Shown here: in pieces, positions 1-5,670 of the stretch
Layout of the letters: each line of letters opens with the position of its first letter
Position numbering within the stretch: position 1 is the first letter of the stretch
DNA from: Chloroflexota bacterium
GTDB lineage: Bacteria > Chloroflexota > Dehalococcoidia > SHYB01 > JACPQI01
Direction of reading: 5' to 3'
NCBI GenBank assembly: GCA_016190545.1
Contig: JACPQI010000007.1
Span: 1-7,018, forward strand
DNA: 7,018 nt
The notes under the pieces: model-generated
What the model was told of the DNA's origin: nothing
What the model saw: the letters and a program-made list of their open reading frames with translations, nothing else
The model's database searches: none
Program-made: the position numbers and the translations under genes

Positions 1-207
1 CGTCTTCATGAGGGCCATGGCGTCCGTGTTGATACAGATAAACTGGGCCCCATGCACCTTATCGCGGTACATGCGGGAGACGGCGTTGGCGCCGCCGCCG
101 CCGCAGCCAATGACCTTAATAATGGCCTGGCCGACGGGCCGGTCCTGGTTGCTGTCATTACCGGTTGGTTGATTGCTCACGTTGTTGTTCCCTTCTGCTG
201 AAAACAT
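1..207 (-). CDS. ftsZ: Cell division protein FtsZ, N-terminal part (cut by window edge)
   Basis: FtsZ is the tubulin-like GTPase that polymerises into the cytoplasmic Z-ring and recruits the division machinery. Only the first 69 codons are in the window. After a polar, Asn/Gln-rich leader of about 26 residues, the core begins with [15 protein letters not shown] (residues 29-43), the first glycine-rich GTP-binding loop, and continues to [11 protein letters not shown] (56-66), the second conserved N-terminal strand and loop. A Cys replaces the usual Val in the G-V-G-G-G-G loop. I chose the ATG at 207 because a GGGG purine run lies 5 nt upstream. A GTG at 180, with AGAAGGGA about 8 nt upstream, is a plausible alternative that would remove nine residues of the leader. 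The gene follows ftsA by 39 nt on the same strand, the usual ftsA-ftsZ order. Identification is secure; the start is less so. Confidence 0.95.
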   Translation of the reverse strand, partial: MFSAEGNNNVSNQPTGNDSNQDRPVGQAIIKVIGCGGGGANAVSRMYRDKVHGAQFICINTDAMALMKT

Positions 208-246
208 TGCATCCCCTTTCTTCGCAAGATTTTGTTTTCCTATCTC

Positions 247-1485
247 CTAAGCCGGGAGGATATCCCTGACCCACCCTTTAAGCGCCGATTTCACCGCCTC
301 TGCCGGGTACCCGTCCAAGGACAGGTCCCAGCCGGAGGACTGTTTCATAGCCCACAGCAAGGCGCCGGCAACCGCCGCGTCGCCGGGGTCGCGCAGGTCG
401 CCAAGCTGATAGCGAAAGCCGTGGGGACGACCAATGCGAACCGAGCCCCGAAAGAGGTCACGGCCTAACTTTTCCAGGCCGGGAAGAAGACTGCCGCCGC
501 CGGTGAAGACGATGCTACCCATGCTTGCCGTCGGACAGCCCGCCGCCCGGGCCTTCACGGCGATGATGCTCATAAGCTCCTGCATGCGGTCCTTGAGGAG
601 CTGACACAGCGATTCCCGCTTGAGTTCCTTCATCTGTCCCAGGCTGTGGCTAGGGACTTGCGCGATCTCGTCTATAGAGACCTGGCTCAGGTCCACCTGG
701 GCGTGCTTGAGCTTAAGGCCGTCCGCGACGGCGAACGTGGTCCCCAGGGCCACAGCTATATCATTGGAGAAGTGATACCCGCCCACCGGAACAGCGAAGG
801 TATGGCGCAGTTGACCCTGCTGATAGAGGGCCACATTGGTGGCGTTGTGCCCCACATCGGCGACCAGCGCGCCGCGCTCCGTCTCCGCCTGCGTGACCAC
901 CGCCATGCCGCTGGCGACAGGCGTGTAGACCAAACCTCTGACTCTCACTGCGGACTTCTTGAGAAGGTCAGCGATCTCGTGGAGAGGACCAGGCTCAGCT
1001 ACAACCACCTCCGTCTGCACCTCCAGAGCGGAAGCGCTCATGCCAAGCGGGCCCCTCGTCTGGGCCTGACCCCCATCCACGCTGAAGCCCAATGGTATGA
1101 CGTGTAGGGCCTCGCCACGGCCTCTGGAAGCCGCCTCACTGGCCTGGTCGATGGCGGCTTTTATCGTGACGCGGGACACGGTGCGGTCGGCAGGGTGCAG
1201 AGTGACACTACCCTGACTCTCCACGGCGCTGACGTAAGGCCCGCTCAGAGCAACATACGCTTCCTTTATAGGGACCCCGGCGCCAGACTGGGCCTGCTCC
1301 ACCGCCTGCTTGAGCGCCCGGGCCACCTCTTGCCCGTCTTTGATCTGCCCGCGGTGCATGCCGCTGCATGGAGCCTTGCCAACACCGAGCACTTCAACTT
1401 CACCGGTGCCTTTCGGCTGACCAACCAGGACGCGGACCTTGCTCGCTCCCAGATCAATGGCCGCCAGGGTGTTATCCTTTGCCAT
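247..1485 (-). CDS. ftsA: Cell division protein FtsA (actin-like membrane anchor of FtsZ)
   Basis: FtsA is an actin/Hsp70-superfamily ATPase that tethers FtsZ filaments to the inner face of the membrane. The product is 412 aa (E. coli FtsA is about 420). Visible parts are the phosphate-1 loop AAIDLGASKVRVLVG (residues 8-22), the region expected for the FtsA-specific 1C subdomain (about 84-160), the phosphate-2 strand VADVGHNATNVALY (208-221), and an intact adenosine motif IVFTGGGSLLPGL (325-337). The phosphate-2 loop is odd: GHNAT stands where actin-like proteins usually have a Gly-rich GGGTT/GAGTT. The C-terminus AVKSALKGWVRDILPA (397-412) could be a short amphipathic membrane-targeting helix on a short linker. 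The start at 1485 is preferred over the in-frame ATG at 1500 because AGGAGG precedes it. The gene lies 27 nt after rsmH and 39 nt before ftsZ, so it is probably in one operon with them. Confidence 0.95.
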   Translation of the reverse strand: MAKDNTLAAIDLGASKVRVLVGQPKGTGEVEVLGVGKAPCSGMHRGQIKDGQEVARALKQAVEQAQSGAGVPIKEAYVALSGPYVSAVESQGSVTLHPADRTVSRVTIKAAIDQASEAASRGRGEALHVIPLGFSVDGGQAQTRGPLGMSASALEVQTEVVVAEPGPLHEIADLLKKSAVRVRGLVYTPVASGMAVVTQAETERGALVADVGHNATNVALYQQGQLRHTFAVPVGGYHFSNDIAVALGTTFAVADGLKLKHAQVDLSQVSIDEIAQVPSHSLGQMKELKRESLCQLLKDRMQELMSIIAVKARAAGCPTASMGSIVFTGGGSLLPGLEKLGRDLFRGSVRIGRPHGFRYQLGDLRDPGDAAVAGALLWAMKQSSGWDLSLDGYPAEAVKSALKGWVRDILPA

Positions 1486-1489
1486 GAAC

Positions 1490-1495
1490 CCTCCT
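1490..1495 (-). promoter_or_regulatory. Shine-Dalgarno site that sets the ftsA start
   Basis: On the minus strand AGGAGG is followed by GTTC and then the ATG at 1485. The upstream in-frame ATG at 1500 has no such site, so translation most likely begins at MAKDN and not at MRGGF. Confidence 0.75.
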
Positions 1496-1512
1496 CTCAT
1501 CCACGTGCTGTT

Positions 1513-2460
1513 CTAGAGCCGCTCCGCCGCCCGCAGTCGTGCGCTACGGCTCCTGGGATTGGCCTGGACTTCCTGTGCTGTTGGCCGCACCACCCCCCGC
1601 GTGATCGGGCGCAGGGTGGCAGTGTGACCGCACTGGCAGACTGGCAGGCCAGGCGGACAGATACAGTCCCGAGATTCTCGCTGAAAGAACTGCTTGACGG
1701 CCCTGTCCTCCAAGCTGTGGTAACTGATGACGGCCAATCGGCCGCCTGGAGCCAGGACCCTCACACTGTCAGCCAGCCCCCGCGTCACGGCCTCCAGTTC
1801 CTGGTTCACGGCGATGCGCAGGGCTTGGAACGCTCGGGTAGCAGGGTGGATACGACCATGACGCCCTCCCACAGCGTCCTCAACGACACGAGCGAGTTCG
1901 GCGGCGGTCTTGAGAGGTCGGCGGGCGATAATATGGCGAGCGATACGGCGGGCTTGAGGCTCCTCTCCGTATTCGCGGAGGATGCGCTCCAGTTCCTGCA
2001 CAGGATAGACGTTCACAATGCGGGCTGCAGTGAGAGTGGTGTCAGTAGAAAAACGCATATCCAAAGGTTCCTCAGCCTGGAAGCTGAAGCCCCGGCCGCT
2101 CTGCTCTAGTTGCCAGGAGGAGAGCCCCAGGTCCAGCAACACACCATCGGCTGGGGAGAAACCCAAACGCTCTGCCGTCTGCTGTATGGTGCTGTAGCTT
2201 GCCATTGCTATCTGGTACCTGCCTTCAAACTCCCGCAGCCGTTCTCGCGCGAGCGCCGCGCTCCCTTTGTCCACTTCCAGGCCGAGCACCCTGCCGTCGG
2301 GTGCGCTGGCCCGCAGGATTGCCCCGGCATGGCCGCCCAGGCCAAGAGTGCCGTCAATGTACGTACCACCAGGCCGGACACGGAGGGCCTCCAGGGTCTC
2401 CGCTACCAGGACAGGGATGTGCTGCATGGGGAGGGGGGACATGGCCTCAGGCCCTTCCAT
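1513..2460 (-). CDS. rsmH: 16S rRNA (cytosine(1402)-N4)-methyltransferase RsmH
   Basis: RsmH (MraW) uses S-adenosylmethionine to methylate N4 of C1402 in the decoding centre of 16S rRNA, acting on the assembling 30S subunit. The product from this start is 315 aa (E. coli 313). Family hallmarks in order: HIPVL (residues 14-18), the SAM-binding YIDGTLGLGGHAG (34-46), acidic strand end LEVDKG (61-66), DGVLLDLGLSS (105-115), PLDMRF, ISYHSLEDR (245-253), the CPPG...CQCG segment, and the closing NPRSRSARLRAAE (301-313). The start at 2460 is supported by AGGGGG 5 nt upstream; ATG 2442 is an alternative. The frame stays open upstream to a TTG at 2589, but that stretch runs through AT-rich DNA and lacks family similarity. 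Genes of the dcw cluster normally follow rsmH; here ftsA follows directly after 27 nt. A divergently oriented gene lies upstream, so no mraZ is adjacent. Confidence 0.96.
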   Translation of the reverse strand: MEGPEAMSPLPMQHIPVLVAETLEALRVRPGGTYIDGTLGLGGHAGAILRASAPDGRVLGLEVDKGSAALARERLREFEGRYQIAMASYSTIQQTAERLGFSPADGVLLDLGLSSWQLEQSGRGFSFQAEEPLDMRFSTDTTLTAARIVNVYPVQELERILREYGEEPQARRIARHIIARRPLKTAAELARVVEDAVGGRHGRIHPATRAFQALRIAVNQELEAVTRGLADSVRVLAPGGRLAVISYHSLEDRAVKQFFQRESRDCICPPGLPVCQCGHTATLRPITRGVVRPTAQEVQANPRSRSARLRAAERL

Positions 2461-2465
2461 TGAAG

Positions 2466-2471
2466 CCCCCT
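2466..2471 (-). promoter_or_regulatory. Shine-Dalgarno site for rsmH
   Basis: On the minus strand AGGGGG is followed by 5 nt (CTTCA) and then the ATG at 2460. A second purine run, AGGAGG, occurs further upstream (about 2485-2491), but no ATG, GTG or TTG follows it at a useful distance. This supports 2460 as the start of RsmH. Confidence 0.6.
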
Positions 2472-2570
2472 CGCGCTTGCTGCTCCCTCCTGTAGATAGG
2501 CCCTCATCCAGCAGGACGGTGAGAAGAACGGTAACATCCGACACGAGCCGACGCAATAGGATTTGAGACC

Positions 2571-2610
2571 AGTTTTTTAATTTTTTCAAAACTTTTTCAT
2601 TATTTCAAAT
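2571..2610. promoter_or_regulatory. AT-rich tract in the divergent rsmH / moaB-unit intergenic region
   Basis: This 40-bp stretch has only five G or C bases, in a window that is otherwise GC-rich. It contains three TTTCA words at 2584, 2595 and 2603 (TGAAA on the minus strand). It lies about 110-150 bp upstream of rsmH and about the same distance upstream of the rightward gene. TTGAAA hexamers read leftward, but no convincing -10 element sits at the right distance: the best is TCAAAT after 18 nt. It may be a promoter/UP-like element for the division operon or a bent-DNA protein site. The function is an inference. Confidence 0.4.
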
Positions 2611-2675
2611 TGGAGAGCGGCCCCGCTGTCCTTACCCCCTAGTCCACGGCAGGCTGTGCCAAAAGGCTACGGGGC

Positions 2676-2681
2676 TATAAT
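2676..2681 (+). promoter_or_regulatory. Candidate -10 element for the 2718-4472 unit
   Basis: A perfect TATAAT lies 36 nt upstream of the first rightward ATG, giving a predicted start near 2687-2688 and a leader of about 30 nt. No good -35 hexamer is visible 16-18 nt upstream (the bases there read around GGCTGTGC), so the promoter is either weak, activator-dependent or not real. Confidence 0.45.
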
Positions 2682-2698
2682 GGTGCACGCATCCAACA

Positions 2699-2708
2699 AA
2701 GGCGGTGA
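2699..2708 (+). promoter_or_regulatory. Strong Shine-Dalgarno site for the 147-aa protein
   Basis: AAGGCGGTGA matches the full anti-Shine-Dalgarno complement AAGGAGGTGA at nine of ten positions and ends 9 nt before the ATG at 2718. It is among the longest ribosome-binding matches in the window and supports the unrecognised ORF as a real gene. Confidence 0.65.
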
Positions 2709-2717
2709 CCTTCACCT

Positions 2718-3161
2718 ATGCTCCTCGTCATTAAGCTTCCACCGGGCCTCCTGGGCGATGCGCTGCACCGTAAGCTGGAGCGGAACGTGTCAACGATTGC
2801 TGAGGCCCACGACACCAGCTTCGCCCACGGCCTGGGACTGCCGGCATGGGGCCTCTACCGGCCCATGGAGGGCTTTCTTGAGATGACGGTGTTCGTGGAG
2901 ATGGGGGGCGACATCCAGCAGGAGCCGGTGTCCCACACCACCTTCTTCCGCAGCAAGGAAGGAGCGGCGCGCGCCAAGGAGAGCATGCTGGAGACCCTGG
3001 ACTATTTCAGAGCGAAGGGCGTCACCTTTCCGGATTACGATATGGATGAAGTGATCGTAGTCCGCATCGACTCGGAGGACCGCAAGGCGGCGGCAGAGGC
3101 AACAGGGCGCCGTCGAGGAGGGAGACGCGACGCAGCCGAACCCGGTGGAAAGGCAACGTAG
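2718..3161 (+). CDS. Conserved-looking hypothetical protein, 147 aa, first gene of the moaB-trmD unit
   Basis: I do not recognise this protein. It is soluble in appearance, with no signal peptide or membrane segment. Residues 1-118 look like a compact mixed alpha/beta domain. MLLVIKLPPG at the start and EVIVVRIDSEDR near residue 110 are likely edge strands, and HTTFFRSKEGAARAKESML is probably helical. Aromatic, acidic and Met-rich segments lie between them. Residues from about 119 on are Arg/Gly/Ala-rich and probably disordered. Support for its being real comes from the near-consensus ribosome site at 2699-2708, the TATAAT at 2676, codon usage like its neighbours, and the tight packing: moaB begins 1 nt after its stop. 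The context suggests co-expression with molybdopterin and tRNA modification genes, but that does not define a function. Confidence 0.75.
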   Translation: MLLVIKLPPGLLGDALHRKLERNVSTIAEAHDTSFAHGLGLPAWGLYRPMEGFLEMTVFVEMGGDIQQEPVSHTTFFRSKEGAARAKESMLETLDYFRAKGVTFPDYDMDEVIVVRIDSEDRKAAAEATGRRRGGRRDAAEPGGKAT

Positions 3162-3162
3162 C

Positions 3163-3732
3163 ATGATGCGGGCAGCGGTCTTGACGGTGAGCGACGGCGT
3201 GGCCCGCGGACAGCGGGAAGACGCTGGAGGCGACGCCGTCGTGCGGGCGCTGGAGGCGCGCGGCGCCCACGTAGTGCACCGGGCCGTTGTGCCGGACGAT
3301 ATGCCGGACATCAGGAGCGCTCTCGCGGCCTGGACGGACGGCGGTGATGTGGACCTCATCGTGACCACAGGCGGGACCGGGCTGGGGCCACGCGACGTGA
3401 CGCCGGAAGCCACGGCCGCCGTCATCGAGCGGCCAGTGCCGGGGCTGGGCGAGGTTATGCGGCACACAGGGCTCGCCAGCACGCCCTTCGCGGCGCTGAG
3501 CAGGGGCATCGCCGGGGCGCGTAGCCGTTGCCTCATCATAAACTTGCCGGGCAGCCCGAAGGGGGCCGTGGAATCGCTGGAGGCGGTCCTCCCTGTGCTG
3601 CCCCACGCCATCGACCTCCTGCGCAGCGAGGTGACGCAACACCTGGTGGAGGGAGAGACGGTCATACATCAGAAGAAAGGACAGCGGCGCCACCACAAAG
3701 AGCACCATCGCCACGAGCGCCGCCACGAATGA
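3163..3732 (+). CDS. MoaB/MogA-family molybdopterin-binding protein with His-rich tail
   Basis: Members of this family bind molybdopterin. MogA-type members adenylylate it before molybdenum insertion in molybdenum cofactor synthesis; MoaB-type members have related or unclear roles. The 189-aa product shows the family fold from AVLTVSDG (residues 5-12), then the pterin-binding loop [18 protein letters not shown] (67-84), in which Asp78 matches the conserved family aspartate, and [15 protein letters not shown] (125-139). The frame can begin at GTG 3145, ATG 3163 or ATG 3166. I chose 3163 because GAAAGG lies 9 nt upstream and the core starts just after it. The last 21 residues, [20 protein letters not shown] with the His before them, hold seven histidines, which is unusual and could bind metal. 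The stop overlaps the trmD start as ATGA. I cannot separate MogA from MoaB by eye, so no symbol is given. Confidence 0.9.
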   Translation: MMRAAVLTVSDGVARGQREDAGGDAVVRALEARGAHVVHRAVVPDDMPDIRSALAAWTDGGDVDLIVTTGGTGLGPRDVTPEATAAVIERPVPGLGEVMRHTGLASTPFAALSRGIAGARSRCLIINLPGSPKGAVESLEAVLPVLPHAIDLLRSEVTQHLVEGETVIHQKKGQRRHHKEHHRHERRHE

Positions 3733-4472
3733 AGGTCCACATTCTCACGCTGTTCCCAGACATGTTCGCCGGCCCCTTCTCGGAAAGCATGGTGAAGCGG
3801 GCCATGGAGGCCGGCCTGGTCAGCATCCACCTCCACGACATCCGGGACTACACTCACGACAAGCACCATACCGTTGACGATGCGCCCTACGGCGGCGGAC
3901 CCGGCATGGTGATGAAGCCGGAGCCGGTGTTCGAGGCGGTGGAGAGCATCCTGGGCGACCGGCTGGGAACGGTGCCGGTCATTTTGACCTCGCCACAGGG
4001 CGAACGCTTCACACAGGCCATAGCTCAAGAGTTGTCAGCTTCCCCGGAATGGCTGGTCCTGTGCGGCCACTATCAAGGTATTGACGACCGGGTGCGGGAG
4101 CACCTGGCAACGCGGGAGATCAGCCTCGGCGATTACGTGCTCACGGGCGGCGAAATCCCGGCTATGGTCATCGTTGACGCGGTGGTGCGGCTGGTGCCGG
4201 GAGTCTTGGGGTGCGAGGACTCGGCGACGCAGGACAGTTTCGCCGCAGGACTGCTGCAGCACCCGCTCTATACCCGGCCGCCGGAATTCCGAGGCTGGGC
4301 CGTGCCGGAGATTCTCTTGTCCGGCGACCACGCGGCCATCGCCCGGTGGCGACGGCGGCAGGCGCTTCTGCGAACCTTGCAGCGCCGCCCCGACCTGTTG
4401 GCGTCCGTCACGTTGACGGAAGAGGAACGCCGATGGCTAGAAGAGACCGGCGATAACGCAGCAGGCATGTGA
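3729..4472 (+). CDS. trmD: tRNA (guanine(37)-N1)-methyltransferase TrmD
   Basis: TrmD is a SPOUT-class enzyme that uses S-adenosylmethionine to methylate N1 of G37, next to the anticodon, which prevents +1 frameshifting. The product is 247 aa (E. coli 255). Visible parts are [13 protein letters not shown] (1-13), [17 protein letters not shown] (50-66), the knot segments [11 protein letters not shown] (84-94) and [12 protein letters not shown] (111-122), [14 protein letters not shown] (133-146), Arg154, the catalytic-base Asp169 in [13 protein letters not shown], and [21 protein letters not shown] (181-201). Residue 116 is Gln where the family nearly always has Glu (CGxYEG). The ATG overlaps the moaB stop as ATGA and has no clear Shine-Dalgarno site, so translation probably depends on coupling to moaB. 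A possible promoter for the next gene starts 11 nt after the stop. rplS, often its direct partner, is here one gene further on. Confidence 0.97.
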   Translation: MKVHILTLFPDMFAGPFSESMVKRAMEAGLVSIHLHDIRDYTHDKHHTVDDAPYGGGPGMVMKPEPVFEAVESILGDRLGTVPVILTSPQGERFTQAIAQELSASPEWLVLCGHYQGIDDRVREHLATREISLGDYVLTGGEIPAMVIVDAVVRLVPGVLGCEDSATQDSFAAGLLQHPLYTRPPEFRGWAVPEILLSGDHAAIARWRRRQALLRTLQRRPDLLASVTLTEEERRWLEETGDNAAGM

Positions 4473-4482
4473 GGTTTTTTGC

Positions 4483-4512
4483 TTGACGTGCTCGCGCACC
4501 CTCTTGTAGAAT
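4483..4512 (+). promoter_or_regulatory. Sigma70-like promoter before the UreI-like gene
   Basis: TTGACG at 4483-4488 and TAGAAT at 4507-4512 are separated by 18 nt and match five of six consensus bases each. The predicted start lies near 4519, about 27 nt before the ATG at 4546. It sits immediately after trmD, so the membrane protein and possibly the genes after it can be transcribed independently of the moaB-trmD unit. Confidence 0.65.
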
Positions 4513-4545
4513 CACCGCTGGTTCTCCCTTCTCGGACAAGATGAT

Positions 4546-5130
4546 ATGGAACCTCTTGCATTCGTCCTTCTCGGCTTCATCATGTTCATGCACGGCTGGC
4601 GCCTGCTGGACCTGACCGACGCTCGCGCCTCGGGGCTGGCCGGTCTCGTTGGCGGCATCGTCTTGCTGGTGGCGCTGGCGGTGATGAAGCTGGATATCCT
4701 CACGGGCGCCCGGGCCCACACCACCGCTGACAACATCACGGCGGAGCAGATCAACACGGCGGCGGTGACTACCATGGTGGTCCTGTGGGCGCTTTATGGA
4801 GTGGTGTTATCCGGCGCAGGTCTGTGGGGGATGGAAGAGCGGGCGCTGGGACTCTATGGCCTGTTCTTGGCCGTCGCCTCCCTCCCGCTGGCGGGCTACT
4901 TCCTCTCCGGCGACCTGCGCGACGCCACGGTGCAAGTCGTGAGTCCCGTGACATCCATTGTCAACCTGGGCCTGACGGTGGTGTTCCTGCTCCTGTTCCT
5001 GTGCCTGGGGATCCCGTTGCGGAAGCTGCGGGTGGTGACCGGCTTCTCTTTCGTCATGGCTTCAGCGCTGGTTACGTTGTTGGGGTTCGCGGTACTGGCG
5101 AACCTGATCGAGATCGCTCCGGAAATCTAG
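4546..5130 (+). CDS. Six-helix membrane protein resembling the AmiS/UreI urea/amide channel family
   Basis: The 194-aa product is very hydrophobic, with six likely membrane helices at about residues 3-19, 28-47, 70-92, 99-119, 130-155 and 163-187, and no cleavable signal. AmiS/UreI proteins are six-helix inner-membrane channels for urea or short amides of about 170-200 aa. The resemblance is by eye: helix 1 with a conserved-type HG, the turn LTDARAS, then GLVGGI at the start of helix 2 (UreI has NG, KVDPKS and FFVGGL), and in helix 4 LYGLFLAVASLPLAGYFLS (103-121) against WYSLFVAINTIPAAILS in UreI. The loop at about 48-70 is polar. No urease or amidase gene is in the window. The upstream ribosome site is weak (only GGACAAG), while a good promoter precedes it. 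It could instead be an unrelated six-helix protein; I hold the family call loosely. Confidence 0.62.
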   Translation: MEPLAFVLLGFIMFMHGWRLLDLTDARASGLAGLVGGIVLLVALAVMKLDILTGARAHTTADNITAEQINTAAVTTMVVLWALYGVVLSGAGLWGMEERALGLYGLFLAVASLPLAGYFLSGDLRDATVQVVSPVTSIVNLGLTVVFLLLFLCLGIPLRKLRVVTGFSFVMASALVTLLGFAVLANLIEIAPEI

Positions 5131-5146
5131 CGCGGGCAGACTGCAA

Positions 5147-5176
5147 TTGGCGTTTTCCACCGGGCCGTAGTAAGAT
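5147..5176 (+). promoter_or_regulatory. Candidate promoter for rplS-priA
   Basis: TTGGCG at 5147-5152 and TAAGAT at 5171-5176 are 18 nt apart, each matching four of six consensus bases. The predicted start near 5183 leaves a leader of about 29 nt before rplS. No separate L19 autoregulatory structure is evident in so short a leader. Confidence 0.4.
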
Positions 5177-5211
5177 ATGCTGCGTACTTTTTCCAGACTA
5201 GAGGACCGACC

Positions 5212-5628
5212 ATGGATATCCGTTCAGTGCTGCCAGACCAGCCCGCCGCGAAACTGCCCGAGTTCCGACCGGGCGATACCGTGAAAGTAAGCGTCCGCGT
5301 GACGGAAGGCGACCGGGAACGCGTCCAGACCATTCAGGGCGTGGTCATACGCCGCCACCGCTCTGGTCTCGGCTCCAGCTTCACTATCCGACGGGTATCC
5401 TACGGTGTCGGTGTCGAGCGCAGCTTCCTCTACCACTCGCCGCTCTTGGAGAAGGTGGAGGTAGTGCGGCGAGGCCAGGTGCGCCGGGCCAAGCTCTATT
5501 ATCTGCGAGAGCGTTTTGGCAAGAAGGCCCGGGTGAAGGAGCGCCTGCAAGCAGAAACGAGCGAGGCAACTCCCCAGGAAACCCCGCCGGCTCCTGCGCC
5601 AGACGCAGGCGCGGCCCCAGCAAGCTAA
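5212..5628 (+). CDS. rplS: 50S ribosomal protein L19
   Basis: L19 sits at the interface of the 50S and 30S ribosomal subunits. The 138-aa product has the family core: [20 protein letters not shown] (residues 18-37), [20 protein letters not shown] (38-57), [20 protein letters not shown] (58-77), and the terminal signature [19 protein letters not shown] (94-112). Residues 113-138 form a Pro/Ala/Glu-rich extension beyond the usual length of about 115, probably disordered. The ATG at 5212 follows GAGG (5201-5204) by 7 nt and gives the expected N-terminus. In many bacteria rplS lies directly after trmD; here a membrane protein gene is inserted between them. priA follows after 42 nt with no terminator visible, so the two may be co-transcribed. 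Confidence 0.97.
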   Translation: MDIRSVLPDQPAAKLPEFRPGDTVKVSVRVTEGDRERVQTIQGVVIRRHRSGLGSSFTIRRVSYGVGVERSFLYHSPLLEKVEVVRRGQVRRAKLYYLRERFGKKARVKERLQAETSEATPQETPPAPAPDAGAAPAS

Positions 5629-5660
5629 CGCTCGCTTCTGTGCGGCGACGCAGGCTGCCG

Positions 5661-5665
5661 GGAGG
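5661..5665 (+). promoter_or_regulatory. Shine-Dalgarno site for priA
   Basis: GGAGG is followed by 5 nt (CACGC) and the ATG at 5671. This fixes the start of PriA at MVYAEVAVRAG, the expected N-terminus of the 3'-end-binding domain. Confidence 0.75.
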
Positions 5666-5670
5666 CACGC

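Noticed and set aside
1195..2109. Long plus-strand ORF (304 codons) opposite ftsA and rsmH
   Set aside because: It spans the ends of two well-identified minus-strand genes, has no family-like motifs, and reads as the antisense of GC-rich coding DNA.
2461..2589. N-terminal extension of RsmH from the in-frame TTG at 2589
   Set aside because: The 43 extra residues are not part of the family, would start inside the AT-rich tract, and the ATG at 2460 has a proper ribosome site and gives the usual length.
2461..2620. MraZ-type operator (tandem TGGG-like boxes) upstream of rsmH
   Set aside because: I looked for evenly spaced TGGG or GTGGG repeats and found none; only scattered G runs and the TGAAA words are present.
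2790..3665. Minus-strand ORF of 291 codons opposite the 147-aa protein and moaB
   Set aside because: The composition is rich in Ser, Arg, Pro and Ala with no motifs, and it lies opposite a clearly conserved moaB frame.
4470..4490. Rho-independent terminator after trmD (GAGG followed by six T)
   Set aside because: A T run is present but no stable GC-rich inverted repeat precedes it; the bases fit better as the upstream edge of the promoter at 4483.
5629..5670. Terminator or RNA element between rplS and priA
   Set aside because: The 42-nt gap has no convincing hairpin with a T run; it looks like a plain intergenic spacer ending in the priA ribosome site.
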